A stretch of DNA of 6,103 nt from Acetobacteraceae bacterium (GCA_947476855.1 CANJSR010000310.1:1-6103), one strand, 5' to 3'; shown: positions 1-5,181, counted from the stretch's first letter. A program made the numbers and translations. Notes: generated by a model from the sequence alone, not told the origin.

Positions 1-8
1 CACCCCGA

Positions 9-31
9 CCCTCTCCCCAGTGGGGAGAGGG
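9..31. repeat. Perfect 10-bp GC-rich hairpin (intergenic palindrome)
   Basis: CCCTCTCCCC (9-18) pairs perfectly with GGGGAGAGGG (22-31) around a three-base loop. No T-tract follows on either strand, so it is not a canonical intrinsic terminator. It resembles the dispersed CCCTCTCCCC/GGGGAGAGGG palindromes often seen between genes in high-GC proteobacteria. It may end a transcript from a gene left of the window, but that gene is not visible. Confidence 0.6.
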
Positions 32-49
32 GGAATGTCGTATGGCCTT

Positions 50-142
50 ACCCCATGCCCGGTGAGGAAGCGGTGTCCGCGGCCATCGCCGCGCTTTTTT
101 CCACCCGCCACGACCCCATGCCCGGTGAGAAACCGGCGTCCG
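50..142 (+). repeat. Two 30-bp direct repeats, 63 bp apart
   Basis: Positions 50-79 and 113-142 match at 27 of 30 bases (mismatches at 67, 70 and 74), with the first 17 bases identical. Each copy carries an ATG followed by CCCGGTGAG. The offset of 63 bp is 21 codons, so both ATGs (55 and 118) are in the same frame and both read Met-Pro-Gly-Glu. The duplication makes start choice for the following gene ambiguous. Confidence 0.7.
78..100 (+). terminator. Candidate intrinsic terminator upstream of the HGGxSTG gene
   Basis: CGCGGC (78-83) pairs with GCCGCG (88-93) around a four-base loop, then one C and six T (95-100). This is the classic GC stem plus T-tract arrangement on the + strand. It would end transcription from a gene left of the window. 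It sits between the two possible start codons of the next gene and favours the downstream one (118). The stem is short, so a chance match cannot be excluded. Confidence 0.45.
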
Positions 143-693
143 GCCGGTCCGGACCGCTGCGCAACGGCAACCCTCGGCGGGACCTGAGGACGCTGCCCTG
201 CTGCGGCGCCCGCACCCGCGCGGGCCTGTCCTGCCGGCAACCGGCGATGCGGAACGGCCGCTGCCGGATGCATGGCGGGGCCAGCACTGGCGCGCGGACC
301 GTGGCAGGGCGCGATGTCCTGCGCGCCAAGGCCACGACGCACGGGCTCCACACCGCCGAGGGCCAGCACTTCTTCCGCCTCATTCACGCCTTGCAGGCGA
401 CCGCTCGGCTGTTGAACCAGGCGCGGAACCTGGAGGTGGGGGAACACAACCGGGTGGAGGCCGACCTGCAATCCTACCCTAAGGCCAGCGCCATGCCGCG
501 CCGTATCAAGGGAGAGGCCGCGCGTGCCACGCGCTGGCGCCCGCCGGCCCGCGGCTATCGCCCCGGGGTTTGGCGCACGATCCACCCTCCGCCGTGGCAG
601 GTGACCGGGACCGAGGGGGCGGCGGAGGGTGACTGCGTCCGCGCGAGACTCGCCGGCGGTGGGGGTGACCGGGGGCGGCTTCGGATCGGATGA
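118..693 (+). CDS. HGGxSTG domain-containing protein, function unknown
   Basis: A small basic protein of 191 residues. Residues 11-63 carry the hallmark of a family of unknown function common in alphaproteobacteria: G-P-L-R-N-G-N-P-R, then C-G-A-R-T-R-A-G, a second Cys, P-A-x-x-x-G-R-C-R-M-H-G-G and S-T-G-A-R-T-x-x-G-R. Cys29, Cys39, Cys49 and His52 are spaced like a CCCH metal-binding knuckle (x9, x9, x2); zinc binding is my inference. T-T-H-G-L-H-T-A-E (73-81) is also typical of the family. I chose the ATG at 118 because family members begin shortly before the G-P-L-R-N-G-N-P motif and because a terminator-like hairpin lies at 78-100. The in-frame ATG at 55 would give 212 residues. Neither start has a good Shine-Dalgarno sequence. 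From about residue 125 the sequence turns Arg/Gly/Pro-rich and runs over a DNA palindrome, so the C-terminus may be read-through after an old frameshift. No role is assigned. Confidence 0.7.
   Translation: MPGEKPASGRSGPLRNGNPRRDLRTLPCCGARTRAGLSCRQPAMRNGRCRMHGGASTGARTVAGRDVLRAKATTHGLHTAEGQHFFRLIHALQATARLLNQARNLEVGEHNRVEADLQSYPKASAMPRRIKGEAARATRWRPPARGYRPGVWRTIHPPPWQVTGTEGAAEGDCVRARLAGGGGDRGRLRIG
583..631. repeat. Inverted repeat inside the 3' end of the HGGxSTG ORF
   Basis: CACCCTCCGCC (583-593) is the exact reverse complement of GGCGGAGGGTG (621-631); G594 and C620 extend it to 12 bp around a 25-base interior. Such a long perfect palindrome is unusual in coding sequence and suggests that this part of the reading frame is really intergenic, or that it forms an mRNA hairpin near the transcript end. 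No T-run follows. Confidence 0.5.
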
Positions 694-711
694 TCAATGT
701 AGACGATGGGC

Positions 712-753
712 GAGCGCCGAGGGCGGCGGGTAGACTATTGCGCGGCGCTCTTT
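712..753 (+). terminator. Weak terminator-like hairpin after the HGGxSTG gene
   Basis: GAGCGCCG (712-719) pairs with CGGCGCTC (743-750) across a 23-base loop, and three T follow (751-753). It lies 19 bases past the stop codon at 691-693, where a terminator is expected. The large loop and short T-run make it weak. Confidence 0.25.
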
Positions 754-856
754 CGACAGAAAATCAATGATGTTCCGAATGCGGGCGAAGGGTCCAATCA
801 ACTGATCTGAAGCGACGAAATAGAACGGCGAACGAAATGGCATCTGCCCCCGCATC

Positions 857-889
857 TTGACCGACTACTGATTCTCGTGATTCTATAAT
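857..889 (+). promoter_or_regulatory. Possible promoter of the HAF-repeat gene
   Basis: A perfect TATAAT box lies at 884-889, about 50 bases before the start codon at 941, in the most AT-rich stretch of the window. The only -35-like hexamer nearby, TTGACC at 857-862, is 21 bp upstream, longer than the usual 16-18 bp. The pair is therefore not a standard sigma-70 promoter; a weak -35 or an activator would be needed. Confidence 0.3.
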
Positions 890-940
890 TACGATTCCGT
901 TGTCGATATAGTAGCCCATGCAGGAAAGTGGAGAGAGGCT

Positions 941-2062
941 ATGGTCTTGGTGGATCGCTTTCGTGGTTTTGTCTTTTTTGTCGGCGTTACACTGATGACT
1001 CCTCTGGCTGTTGCAGCACCAACCTACACGGTCACGGACCTCGGTACCCTAGGGGGGGCAGGCAGCTACGGCCACGGCATTAACGCCAGTGGCCTCGTCA
1101 CGGGTGGTTCATGGACCACCGGCAACGCCGCCATATACGCCTTCCGCAATGGCGGCCCCGCCATGCAGAACCTCGGCACTCTCGGGGGAACAGTATGGAG
1201 CTTCGGCTACGGTATCAATGCCAGCGGACACGTTACAGGTTTCGCCAGCACCACCGGCAATGCTGCCAACCACGCATTTCTCTATCGTGACTCGACCATG
1301 TATGACCTTGGGACCCTCGGAGGAAGAGACAGCAGGGGCATTGGAATCAACGCCAGCGGATACGTCACAGGTTTCGCCGACACCACCGGCAACGCCGCCA
1401 TTCATGCCTTCCTCTATGACGGTTCAACCATGCGAGACCTCGGTACTCTCGGGGGGGCGTATAGCGACGGCCGAGGCATCAACGACAACGGGCACGTCAC
1501 AGGTTTTTCTGACATCAGCGGCAATACCGCCCGACACGCCTTCCTTTATGACGGCTCCTCCATGCAAGACCTGGGCACGCTCGGGGGGACGAACAGCACC
1601 GGCTACGCCATCAACGCTAGTGGCCACGTCACCGGTTACGCCTACACAGCTGGAAACGCCGCTCTACATGCCTTCCTCCATGACGGCGCTTCCATGCGAG
1701 ATCTTGGAACCCTTGGGGGAACCAACAGCCGAGGCTACGGCATCAACGCCAGCGGGTACGTCACTGGTCTATCCGACACCATTGGAAACGCCGCCGAACA
1801 TGCCTTCCTCTTTGACGGCTCCAACATGCTCGACCTCAATGCTTTGATAACGCCAACCGATCCGCTTTTCGGCATCATCACCCTCAGGGAGGCATATGGC
1901 ATCAACGACGCTGGCCAGATCGTCGCAAACAGCGCCAATCGTGCCTACCTCCTGACCCCCGTGACTGAGACCCCCGCCCCCGAACCCGCCACCCTCGCCC
2001 TTCTGGCCGTCGGCGCGATCGGCGTGGCCACCGCCCGCCGCCGGAGCCGCGCAATGGCCTGA
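941..2062 (+). CDS. Secreted HAF-repeat protein with PEP-CTERM anchor
   Basis: A 373-residue exported protein. Residues 1-26 form a signal peptide: Arg6 and Arg8, a hydrophobic core at 9-24, and likely cleavage after A-V-A-A. Seven tandem units of 44-45 residues start at 33, 77, 122, 166, 210, 254 and 298. The consensus is D-L-G-T-L-G-G, then G-x-G-I-N-A-S-G-H-V-T-G, T-T-G-N-A-A and H-A-F-L-Y-D-G, the motif that names the HAF extracellular repeat family; the seventh unit is degenerate. The C-terminus is a PEP-CTERM signal: P-E-P at 347-349, a hydrophobic helix at 350-364 and R-R-R-S-R at 366-370. In this system an exosortase, encoded elsewhere, recognises the tail and processes the protein at the membrane. 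The start is backed by GGAG at 930-933, seven bases upstream. The gene is less GC-rich than its neighbours. Seven units suggest a seven-bladed beta-propeller, which is inference. Ligand and role are unknown; a surface or exopolysaccharide-associated role is plausible. Confidence 0.9.
   Translation: MVLVDRFRGFVFFVGVTLMTPLAVAAPTYTVTDLGTLGGAGSYGHGINASGLVTGGSWTTGNAAIYAFRNGGPAMQNLGTLGGTVWSFGYGINASGHVTGFASTTGNAANHAFLYRDSTMYDLGTLGGRDSRGIGINASGYVTGFADTTGNAAIHAFLYDGSTMRDLGTLGGAYSDGRGINDNGHVTGFSDISGNTARHAFLYDGSSMQDLGTLGGTNSTGYAINASGHVTGYAYTAGNAALHAFLHDGASMRDLGTLGGTNSRGYGINASGYVTGLSDTIGNAAEHAFLFDGSNMLDLNALITPTDPLFGIITLREAYGINDAGQIVANSANRAYLLTPVTETPAPEPATLALLAVGAIGVATARRRSRAMA
1037..1960 (+). repeat. In-frame tandem repeat array, 132-bp period, seven units
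   Basis: The HAF units begin at 1037, 1169, 1304, 1436, 1568, 1700 and 1832, giving steps of 132, 135, 132, 132, 132 and 132 bp. Each of the first six opens with a variant of GACCTCGGTACTCTCGGGGG. The units are similar but not identical at DNA level, as expected for an old duplication series under protein-level selection. The last unit keeps G-I-N-D-A-G-Q-I-V and R-A-Y-L-L but has lost D-L-G-T-L-G-G. Confidence 0.85.
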
Positions 2063-2071
2063 CCCCCCCGG

Positions 2072-2102
2072 AAGGACTCCCCCCCAAAGGACTCCCCCCT
2101 TG
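2072..2102 (+). repeat. Two C-rich direct repeats after the HAF gene
   Basis: AAGGACTCCCCCC occurs at 2072-2084 and 2087-2099, a 15-bp period. A related third copy, CAGGAGTCCCCCTTG at 2166-2180, contains the ribosome binding site and start codon of the next gene. There is no clear terminator with a T-tract after the HAF stop codon. Confidence 0.5.
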
Positions 2103-2127
2103 AGGAAAGGGCCGGCACAGGGGTAAT

Positions 2128-2145
2128 CGCCACGCCATCGTGGCG
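2128..2145. repeat. Perfect 7-bp hairpin before the sulfotransferase gene
   Basis: CGCCACG (2128-2134) pairs with CGTGGCG (2139-2145) around the loop CCAT. It lies 66 bases after the HAF stop codon and 32 bases before the sulfotransferase start. No T-tract follows, so it is either a weak Rho-assisted stop or a leader structure. Whether the two genes share a transcript cannot be decided from sequence. Confidence 0.4.
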
Positions 2146-2166
2146 GCACCCCGTCCCGCCCCCTCC

Positions 2167-2171
2167 AGGAG
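2167..2171 (+). promoter_or_regulatory. Shine-Dalgarno sequence AGGAG deciding a TTG start
   Basis: AGGAG lies six bases upstream of TTG at 2178-2180, ideal spacing. No ATG or GTG in the same frame is as well placed, which supports TTG as the start codon of the sulfotransferase. Confidence 0.65.
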
Positions 2172-2177
2172 TCCCCC

Positions 2178-3431
2178 TTGCCCCTGATCCCCGCCTTGCT
2201 TCAGGCCGCCGACAAGGCCGCCGGCCTGTTCGGCCTGCACGACCGCCCCTTCTCCGTCGATCGCCTGCTCTCCAAGGCTCGGCGGCAGACCGGGTTCGAG
2301 GACTTCGGGGACACCAGCTTCGAACAACCGCTGCGCCTGTTCCTCGATGCCTGCACGCGGGAAAGCAGCCTGACCGTCTTCGGCCGCTTCGCCACGGAAT
2401 GGGACGTGATGCGGTTTCTGACCAACCTGCTGCGCCTGCGCGCGCGGGAAGTCGGCGACCCGGCCATCGCCCAACGCCCGATCGAGCGCCCGATCTTCAT
2501 CACCGGCCTCCCCCGCAGCGGCACCACCTTCCTGCACCGGCTGATGCTGGAGGACCCGGCCAGCCGCGGCCCGGCGGTGTGGGAGACGATCTTTCCCCTC
2601 CCCCCCGGAAACGGCCGCCCCGACAAGCGGATCGCCACGGTCGAAAGCCAGTTACGGGCGTTCGAGCGGATCGCCCCCGAGTTCGCCGGCCTGCACCCCC
2701 TGCGCGCGACCTCGCCGCAGGAATGCAGCGACATCACGGCCCATGTCTTCCGCAGCCTGCGCCTGGACACGAACTACCTGGTCCCGAGCTACCGGGCCTG
2801 GCTGGACGCCCGCGCCGATCGGCACGTGCCGGCCTATGCGTTCCATCGGCGGTTCCTGCGGCACCTCGATCGCCAGCCCTGGGGACGGTGGGTGCTGAAA
2901 TGCCCGGACCATCTGTTCTCCTTGGAGGCGCTGCGGGAGGTCTACCCGGACGCGCGGATCGTCTTCGTGCACCGGGACCCGATCAAGGTCCTGCTGTCCG
3001 TCGCTCAATTGACCGAGGTGCTGCGCCGCCCCTTCGTCCGCCATGTCGACCGCGCGCATATCGGGCGGGCCGAGAGCGACCGCTGGGCCGACGGAACCGC
3101 GCGGATGGTCGAGGCCGATCGCACCCAGCCCTTCGCGGAGCCAATCTGCCACATCCACCATCTGGACCTGATCCGAGACCCCAACGCGGCGGTGGCCCGG
3201 GTCTACCGCCATTTCGGGATCGACCAACCTCCGACGATGCCCGCCGCGATCGACGCCTATGTGGCCGCTCGCCCCAACGGCGGCTACCGCCACCCGGCCT
3301 ACCGGTTCGAGGATCACGGGCTGGTCGAGGCTCAGGAACGCGAACGGTTCCGCCCCTACATGGACCACTTCGCCATCACGCCGGAGACGGGGGTGTCTCG
3401 CGCGAAGCAAGCCCAGCCTACCGCCGCATGA
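2178..3431 (+). CDS. Sulfotransferase family protein (Sulfotransfer_3-like)
   Basis: A 417-residue cytoplasmic sulfotransferase, predicted to move a sulfuryl group from PAPS to a hydroxyl of an unknown acceptor. The PAPS 5'-phosphosulfate loop is I-T-G-L-P-R-S-G-T-T-F-L-H (108-120). The 3'-phosphate-binding region is R-I-V-F-V-H-R-D-P (260-268), preceded by W-V-L-K-C-P-D-H-L-F-S-L-E-A-L (238-252), a block typical of bacterial members of about 400 residues. P-Q-E-C-S-D-I (180-186) matches the family's conserved P-E-E-C segment, and the N-terminal A-R-R-Q-T-G-F-E-D-F-G-D (34-45) is also typical. No signal peptide or membrane helix is seen. The TTG start is chosen for its AGGAG site. The stop codon lies inside the end of the convergent P450 gene (14 bp shared), with no terminator between them. 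The acceptor is not predictable from sequence; a P450-hydroxylated lipid or terpenoid is one possibility. Confidence 0.88.
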   Translation: MPLIPALLQAADKAAGLFGLHDRPFSVDRLLSKARRQTGFEDFGDTSFEQPLRLFLDACTRESSLTVFGRFATEWDVMRFLTNLLRLRAREVGDPAIAQRPIERPIFITGLPRSGTTFLHRLMLEDPASRGPAVWETIFPLPPGNGRPDKRIATVESQLRAFERIAPEFAGLHPLRATSPQECSDITAHVFRSLRLDTNYLVPSYRAWLDARADRHVPAYAFHRRFLRHLDRQPWGRWVLKCPDHLFSLEALREVYPDARIVFVHRDPIKVLLSVAQLTEVLRRPFVRHVDRAHIGRAESDRWADGTARMVEADRTQPFAEPICHIHHLDLIRDPNAAVARVYRHFGIDQPPTMPAAIDAYVAARPNGGYRHPAYRFEDHGLVEAQERERFRPYMDHFAITPETGVSRAKQAQPTAA

Positions 3432-4773
3432 GGCGGAACAGCGGCGCATGATCCGGCTGGGTCGTCACCACAGCGGTCGGCAGCACGGGCCGGTCCTCGG
3501 CCAGGCGGACCGAGAACGCCTGGATCAGGGTGGCCAGCGCGATCGCCGCCTCGGTCAGGGCGAACTGGGCGCCGACGCAGATGCGCGGGCCGGCGCCGAA
3601 GGGCAGGTAGGCAAAGCGGGGCGGCGGGGGCGCGTCGGGCAGGAAGCGGGTCGGGTCAAAGGCGTCGGGGTCGGTCCAATAGCCCGCGTGCCGGTGCAGG
3701 ACCCAGGGGGCGATCATGATCACGTCGTTGCGGCGGATGTCGGTCACGCCGATCCGGTCCGGGCCGACCGCTTCGCGGACGATGGTGAAGGCCGGGGGGA
3801 ACAGGCGCAGGGATTCGTTCAGCACCGCGCGGGTGTAGGGCAGGGCGGCCAGCGCGACATGGGCGTTGGGCGGGGACAGGTCGAGGCCCGCGACCTCCCG
3901 CGCCACCAGGTCCTGATGGGCCGGTGACTGCGCGAGGAGCGTCAGGGTCCAGAACAGGGCGACGGCCGTTGTCTCATGCCCGGCCAGGATCATGGTGGCG
4001 ACCTGGTCCCGCAGTTCGGTGTCGGAGAAGCCGGCCCCCGTCTCCGGGTCCCGCGCGGCGCGGAGCAGGTCGAACAGGTCGCGCGGCTGGTCTGGCACGG
4101 GTTCCGAGAGGCGGGGCCGCATGATGGTCTCGATCAGGCCCATCCAGCGGGTCTGGAACCGGCGGCGGCCGAGGTCGCGGAAGGTGGGGATGTTCGGCGG
4201 CAGCAGCAGGTCGAGCAGGCGGGGGCGGGCGTGGCTGACCGCGAACTCGGTCAGCATCCGGCGCATGGCGGCACCGTGGGCGCGCATCTCGAGCGAGAAC
4301 ATGGTCCGCCCGGCGATGTCCAGCGCCAGGCCCTGCATGGCCCCCAGCAGGTCGACCGGTTCGCCGGGGTCGATCATCCCGACCGCTTCCCGGGTCGCGC
4401 TGGCGATATGGGGGGACAGGGTGGGCAGGACCCGCGGCGCGAGGGCAGGGGCGATGGTCCGGCGCTGGAGACGCCAGCTCTCCCCCTCCGACAGCAGCAG
4501 GCCCTTGCCGGTGATGGGGCGGAGGATGCGGATCGAGGCCGGGGTGCGGCGGTAGTTCCCCGGATTGGCCACCAGGACATGGTGGATGGCCTCGGGGTCG
4601 TTGAGCAGGAGGTTGTTCCGCCCCATGAACTTGCGGGCCACCAGGTCCTGGCGATAAGCGTCGGCGTGCCAGATCATGAGGGCGTTGGTCCGCAGCGTCC
4701 GCAGGAAGACCCTCAGGGGCAGGGGGGCATCGGGCCGAGGCGGCATGGGTGGGACAAGGCGCGGCGGGGTCAT
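3418..4773 (-). CDS. Cytochrome P450
   Basis: A 451-residue soluble cytochrome P450, a haem monooxygenase that needs separate redox partners, none of which is in the window. All core signatures are intact: W-R-L-Q-R-R in the C helix (100-105), the I-helix oxygen-activation motif A-G-H-E-T-T (264-269), the K-helix E-S-L-R (320-323), the meander D-P-T-R-F (373-377) and the haem loop P-F-G-A-G-P-R-I-C-V-G (391-401) with Cys399 as axial thiolate. There is no N-terminal membrane anchor. The length and the haem loop resemble the bacterial CYP4-like group more than the short camphor-type enzymes, but no subfamily is assigned. The ATG at 4771-4773 has AAAGGA (positions 4787-4782) eight bases upstream. 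The gene is convergent with the sulfotransferase and overlaps its end by 14 bp. The 408 bp upstream carry unusual repeats and a G-rich tract. The substrate is unknown. Confidence 0.95.
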   Translation of the reverse strand: MTPPRLVPPMPPRPDAPLPLRVFLRTLRTNALMIWHADAYRQDLVARKFMGRNNLLLNDPEAIHHVLVANPGNYRRTPASIRILRPITGKGLLLSEGESWRLQRRTIAPALAPRVLPTLSPHIASATREAVGMIDPGEPVDLLGAMQGLALDIAGRTMFSLEMRAHGAAMRRMLTEFAVSHARPRLLDLLLPPNIPTFRDLGRRRFQTRWMGLIETIMRPRLSEPVPDQPRDLFDLLRAARDPETGAGFSDTELRDQVATMILAGHETTAVALFWTLTLLAQSPAHQDLVAREVAGLDLSPPNAHVALAALPYTRAVLNESLRLFPPAFTIVREAVGPDRIGVTDIRRNDVIMIAPWVLHRHAGYWTDPDAFDPTRFLPDAPPPPRFAYLPFGAGPRICVGAQFALTEAAIALATLIQAFSVRLAEDRPVLPTAVVTTQPDHAPLFRLMRR

Positions 4774-4827
4774 GCGCGTGGTCCTTTCGGCGGAACGGGT
4801 CGGCGCCTTCTACGCCGGAATGCGGCC

Positions 4828-4854
4828 GGGCGGGAGGTTGGGGTTGGGAAGGGG
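4828..4854 (+). other. G-quadruplex motif upstream of the P450 gene
   Basis: Five G-tracts of three or more lie within 27 bases: 4828-4830, 4832-4834, 4840-4843, 4846-4848 and 4851-4854, with loops of 1, 5, 2 and 2 bases. This meets the usual G3+ N1-7 rule. It is 55-81 bases upstream of the P450 start, on the strand that is template for the P450, so the transcript would carry the C-rich complement. Folding and effect are untested. Confidence 0.45.
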
Positions 4855-4872
4855 CCGGTACCATGCCGGAGC

Positions 4873-4887
4873 AGGACGTGGCGTCCT
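4873..4887. promoter_or_regulatory. Interrupted palindrome, possible operator
   Basis: AGGACG-TGG-CGTCCT is a perfect 6-bp inverted repeat with a 3-bp spacer, about 100 bases upstream of the P450 start. The size fits a dimeric regulator's site. No regulator gene is in the window and no known consensus is matched, so this is only a candidate. Confidence 0.25.
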
Positions 4888-4889
4888 AT

Positions 4890-4921
4890 CGGGGAGGGGC
4901 GTAGCGCAAAGGCCCTCCCCG
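4890..4921. repeat. 9-bp hairpin at the edge of the REP-like array
   Basis: CGGGGAGGG (4890-4898) pairs with CCCTCCCCG (4913-4921) across a 14-base loop. The right arm is also the start of the first unit of the tandem array. No T-tract follows. Confidence 0.4.
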
Positions 4922-5087
4922 TCATGGCCCCTTCAGGCGTGCCAGGCCCCACCCGTCATGGCCCGCGCGGGCCGGCCAAGCCCTCCCCGCCATGGCCCGT
5001 GCGGGTCGGCCACGCCCCTCCTGTCCCGGCCCGCGCAGGCCGACCCACGCCCCTCTCGTCATGGCCCGCGCAGGCGGGCCATCCACG
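4913..5087. repeat. Tandem array of five REP-like palindromic units
   Basis: Five units begin at 4913, 4947, 4981, 5015 and 5050 (period 34, 34, 34, 35 bp). Each has a C-rich lead, a GTCATGGCCC core (cores at 4921, 4955, 4989, 5023 and 5058; variants in the third and fourth) and a G-rich tail ending near CCACG. The fifth unit is a near-perfect hairpin: ATGGCCCGC (5061-5069) with GCGGGCCAT (5074-5082), loop GCAG, flanked by CGT and ACG. The second contains the 14-bp palindrome GGCCCGCGCGGGCC (4960-4973). The fifth resembles the widespread bacterial REP-like sequence of the form CGTCATxCCCGCG-AGGCGGGxATCCACG. The array fills much of the 408-bp gap between the glycosyltransferase stop and the P450 start. 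Reading frames across it are Arg/Pro-rich noise, so I call no gene here. Confidence 0.75.
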
Positions 5088-5145
5088 ACTTGCCTGTTGG
5101 AAACGCAAGAATATCGTGCCCGCCGACCCCGCGGGCGCGGGGCGA

Positions 5146-5163
5146 GAGGGCGCGTCCGCCCTC
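5146..5163 (-). terminator. Hairpin after the glycosyltransferase gene, possible terminator
   Basis: GAGGGCG (5146-5152) and CGCCCTC (5157-5163) form a perfect 7-bp stem with a four-base loop. On the minus strand it begins 19 bases after the glycosyltransferase stop codon. No T-tract follows, so it is at best a weak or Rho-assisted terminator. Confidence 0.35.
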
Positions 5164-5181
5164 CATCACCCCGATCCGAGA

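Noticed and set aside
694..940. Riboswitch or small RNA in the AT-richer spacer
   Set aside because: Only one weak hairpin (712-750) and a TATAAT box are visible; no known aptamer core was recognised.
1089..1847. Long + strand frame of 252 codons inside the HAF-repeat gene, with several minus-strand frames
   Set aside because: These are shadows of the repeat protein: the 132-bp period is a multiple of three, so any stop-free alternative frame stays open through every unit. The Ser/Thr/Pro-rich product has no recognisable domain.
2399..3451. 350-codon + frame and 265-codon minus frame over the sulfotransferase
   Set aside because: The sulfotransferase frame contains both PAPS-binding motifs; the others give Pro/Arg/Gly-rich products typical of shadow frames in GC-rich DNA.
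3974..4864. 296-codon minus frame overlapping the P450 gene
   Set aside because: Pro/Arg/His-rich product without a domain; the P450 frame holds every expected catalytic motif over the same stretch.
4770..4952. 60-codon minus frame just upstream of the P450
   Set aside because: Pro/Arg-rich with a run of Arg, overlaps the G-rich tract, palindrome and first repeat unit, and has no Shine-Dalgarno sequence. Treated as non-coding.
4913..5087. CRISPR array
   Set aside because: The 34-bp period has no unique spacers between repeats; the units are contiguous and degenerate, and no cas gene is near.
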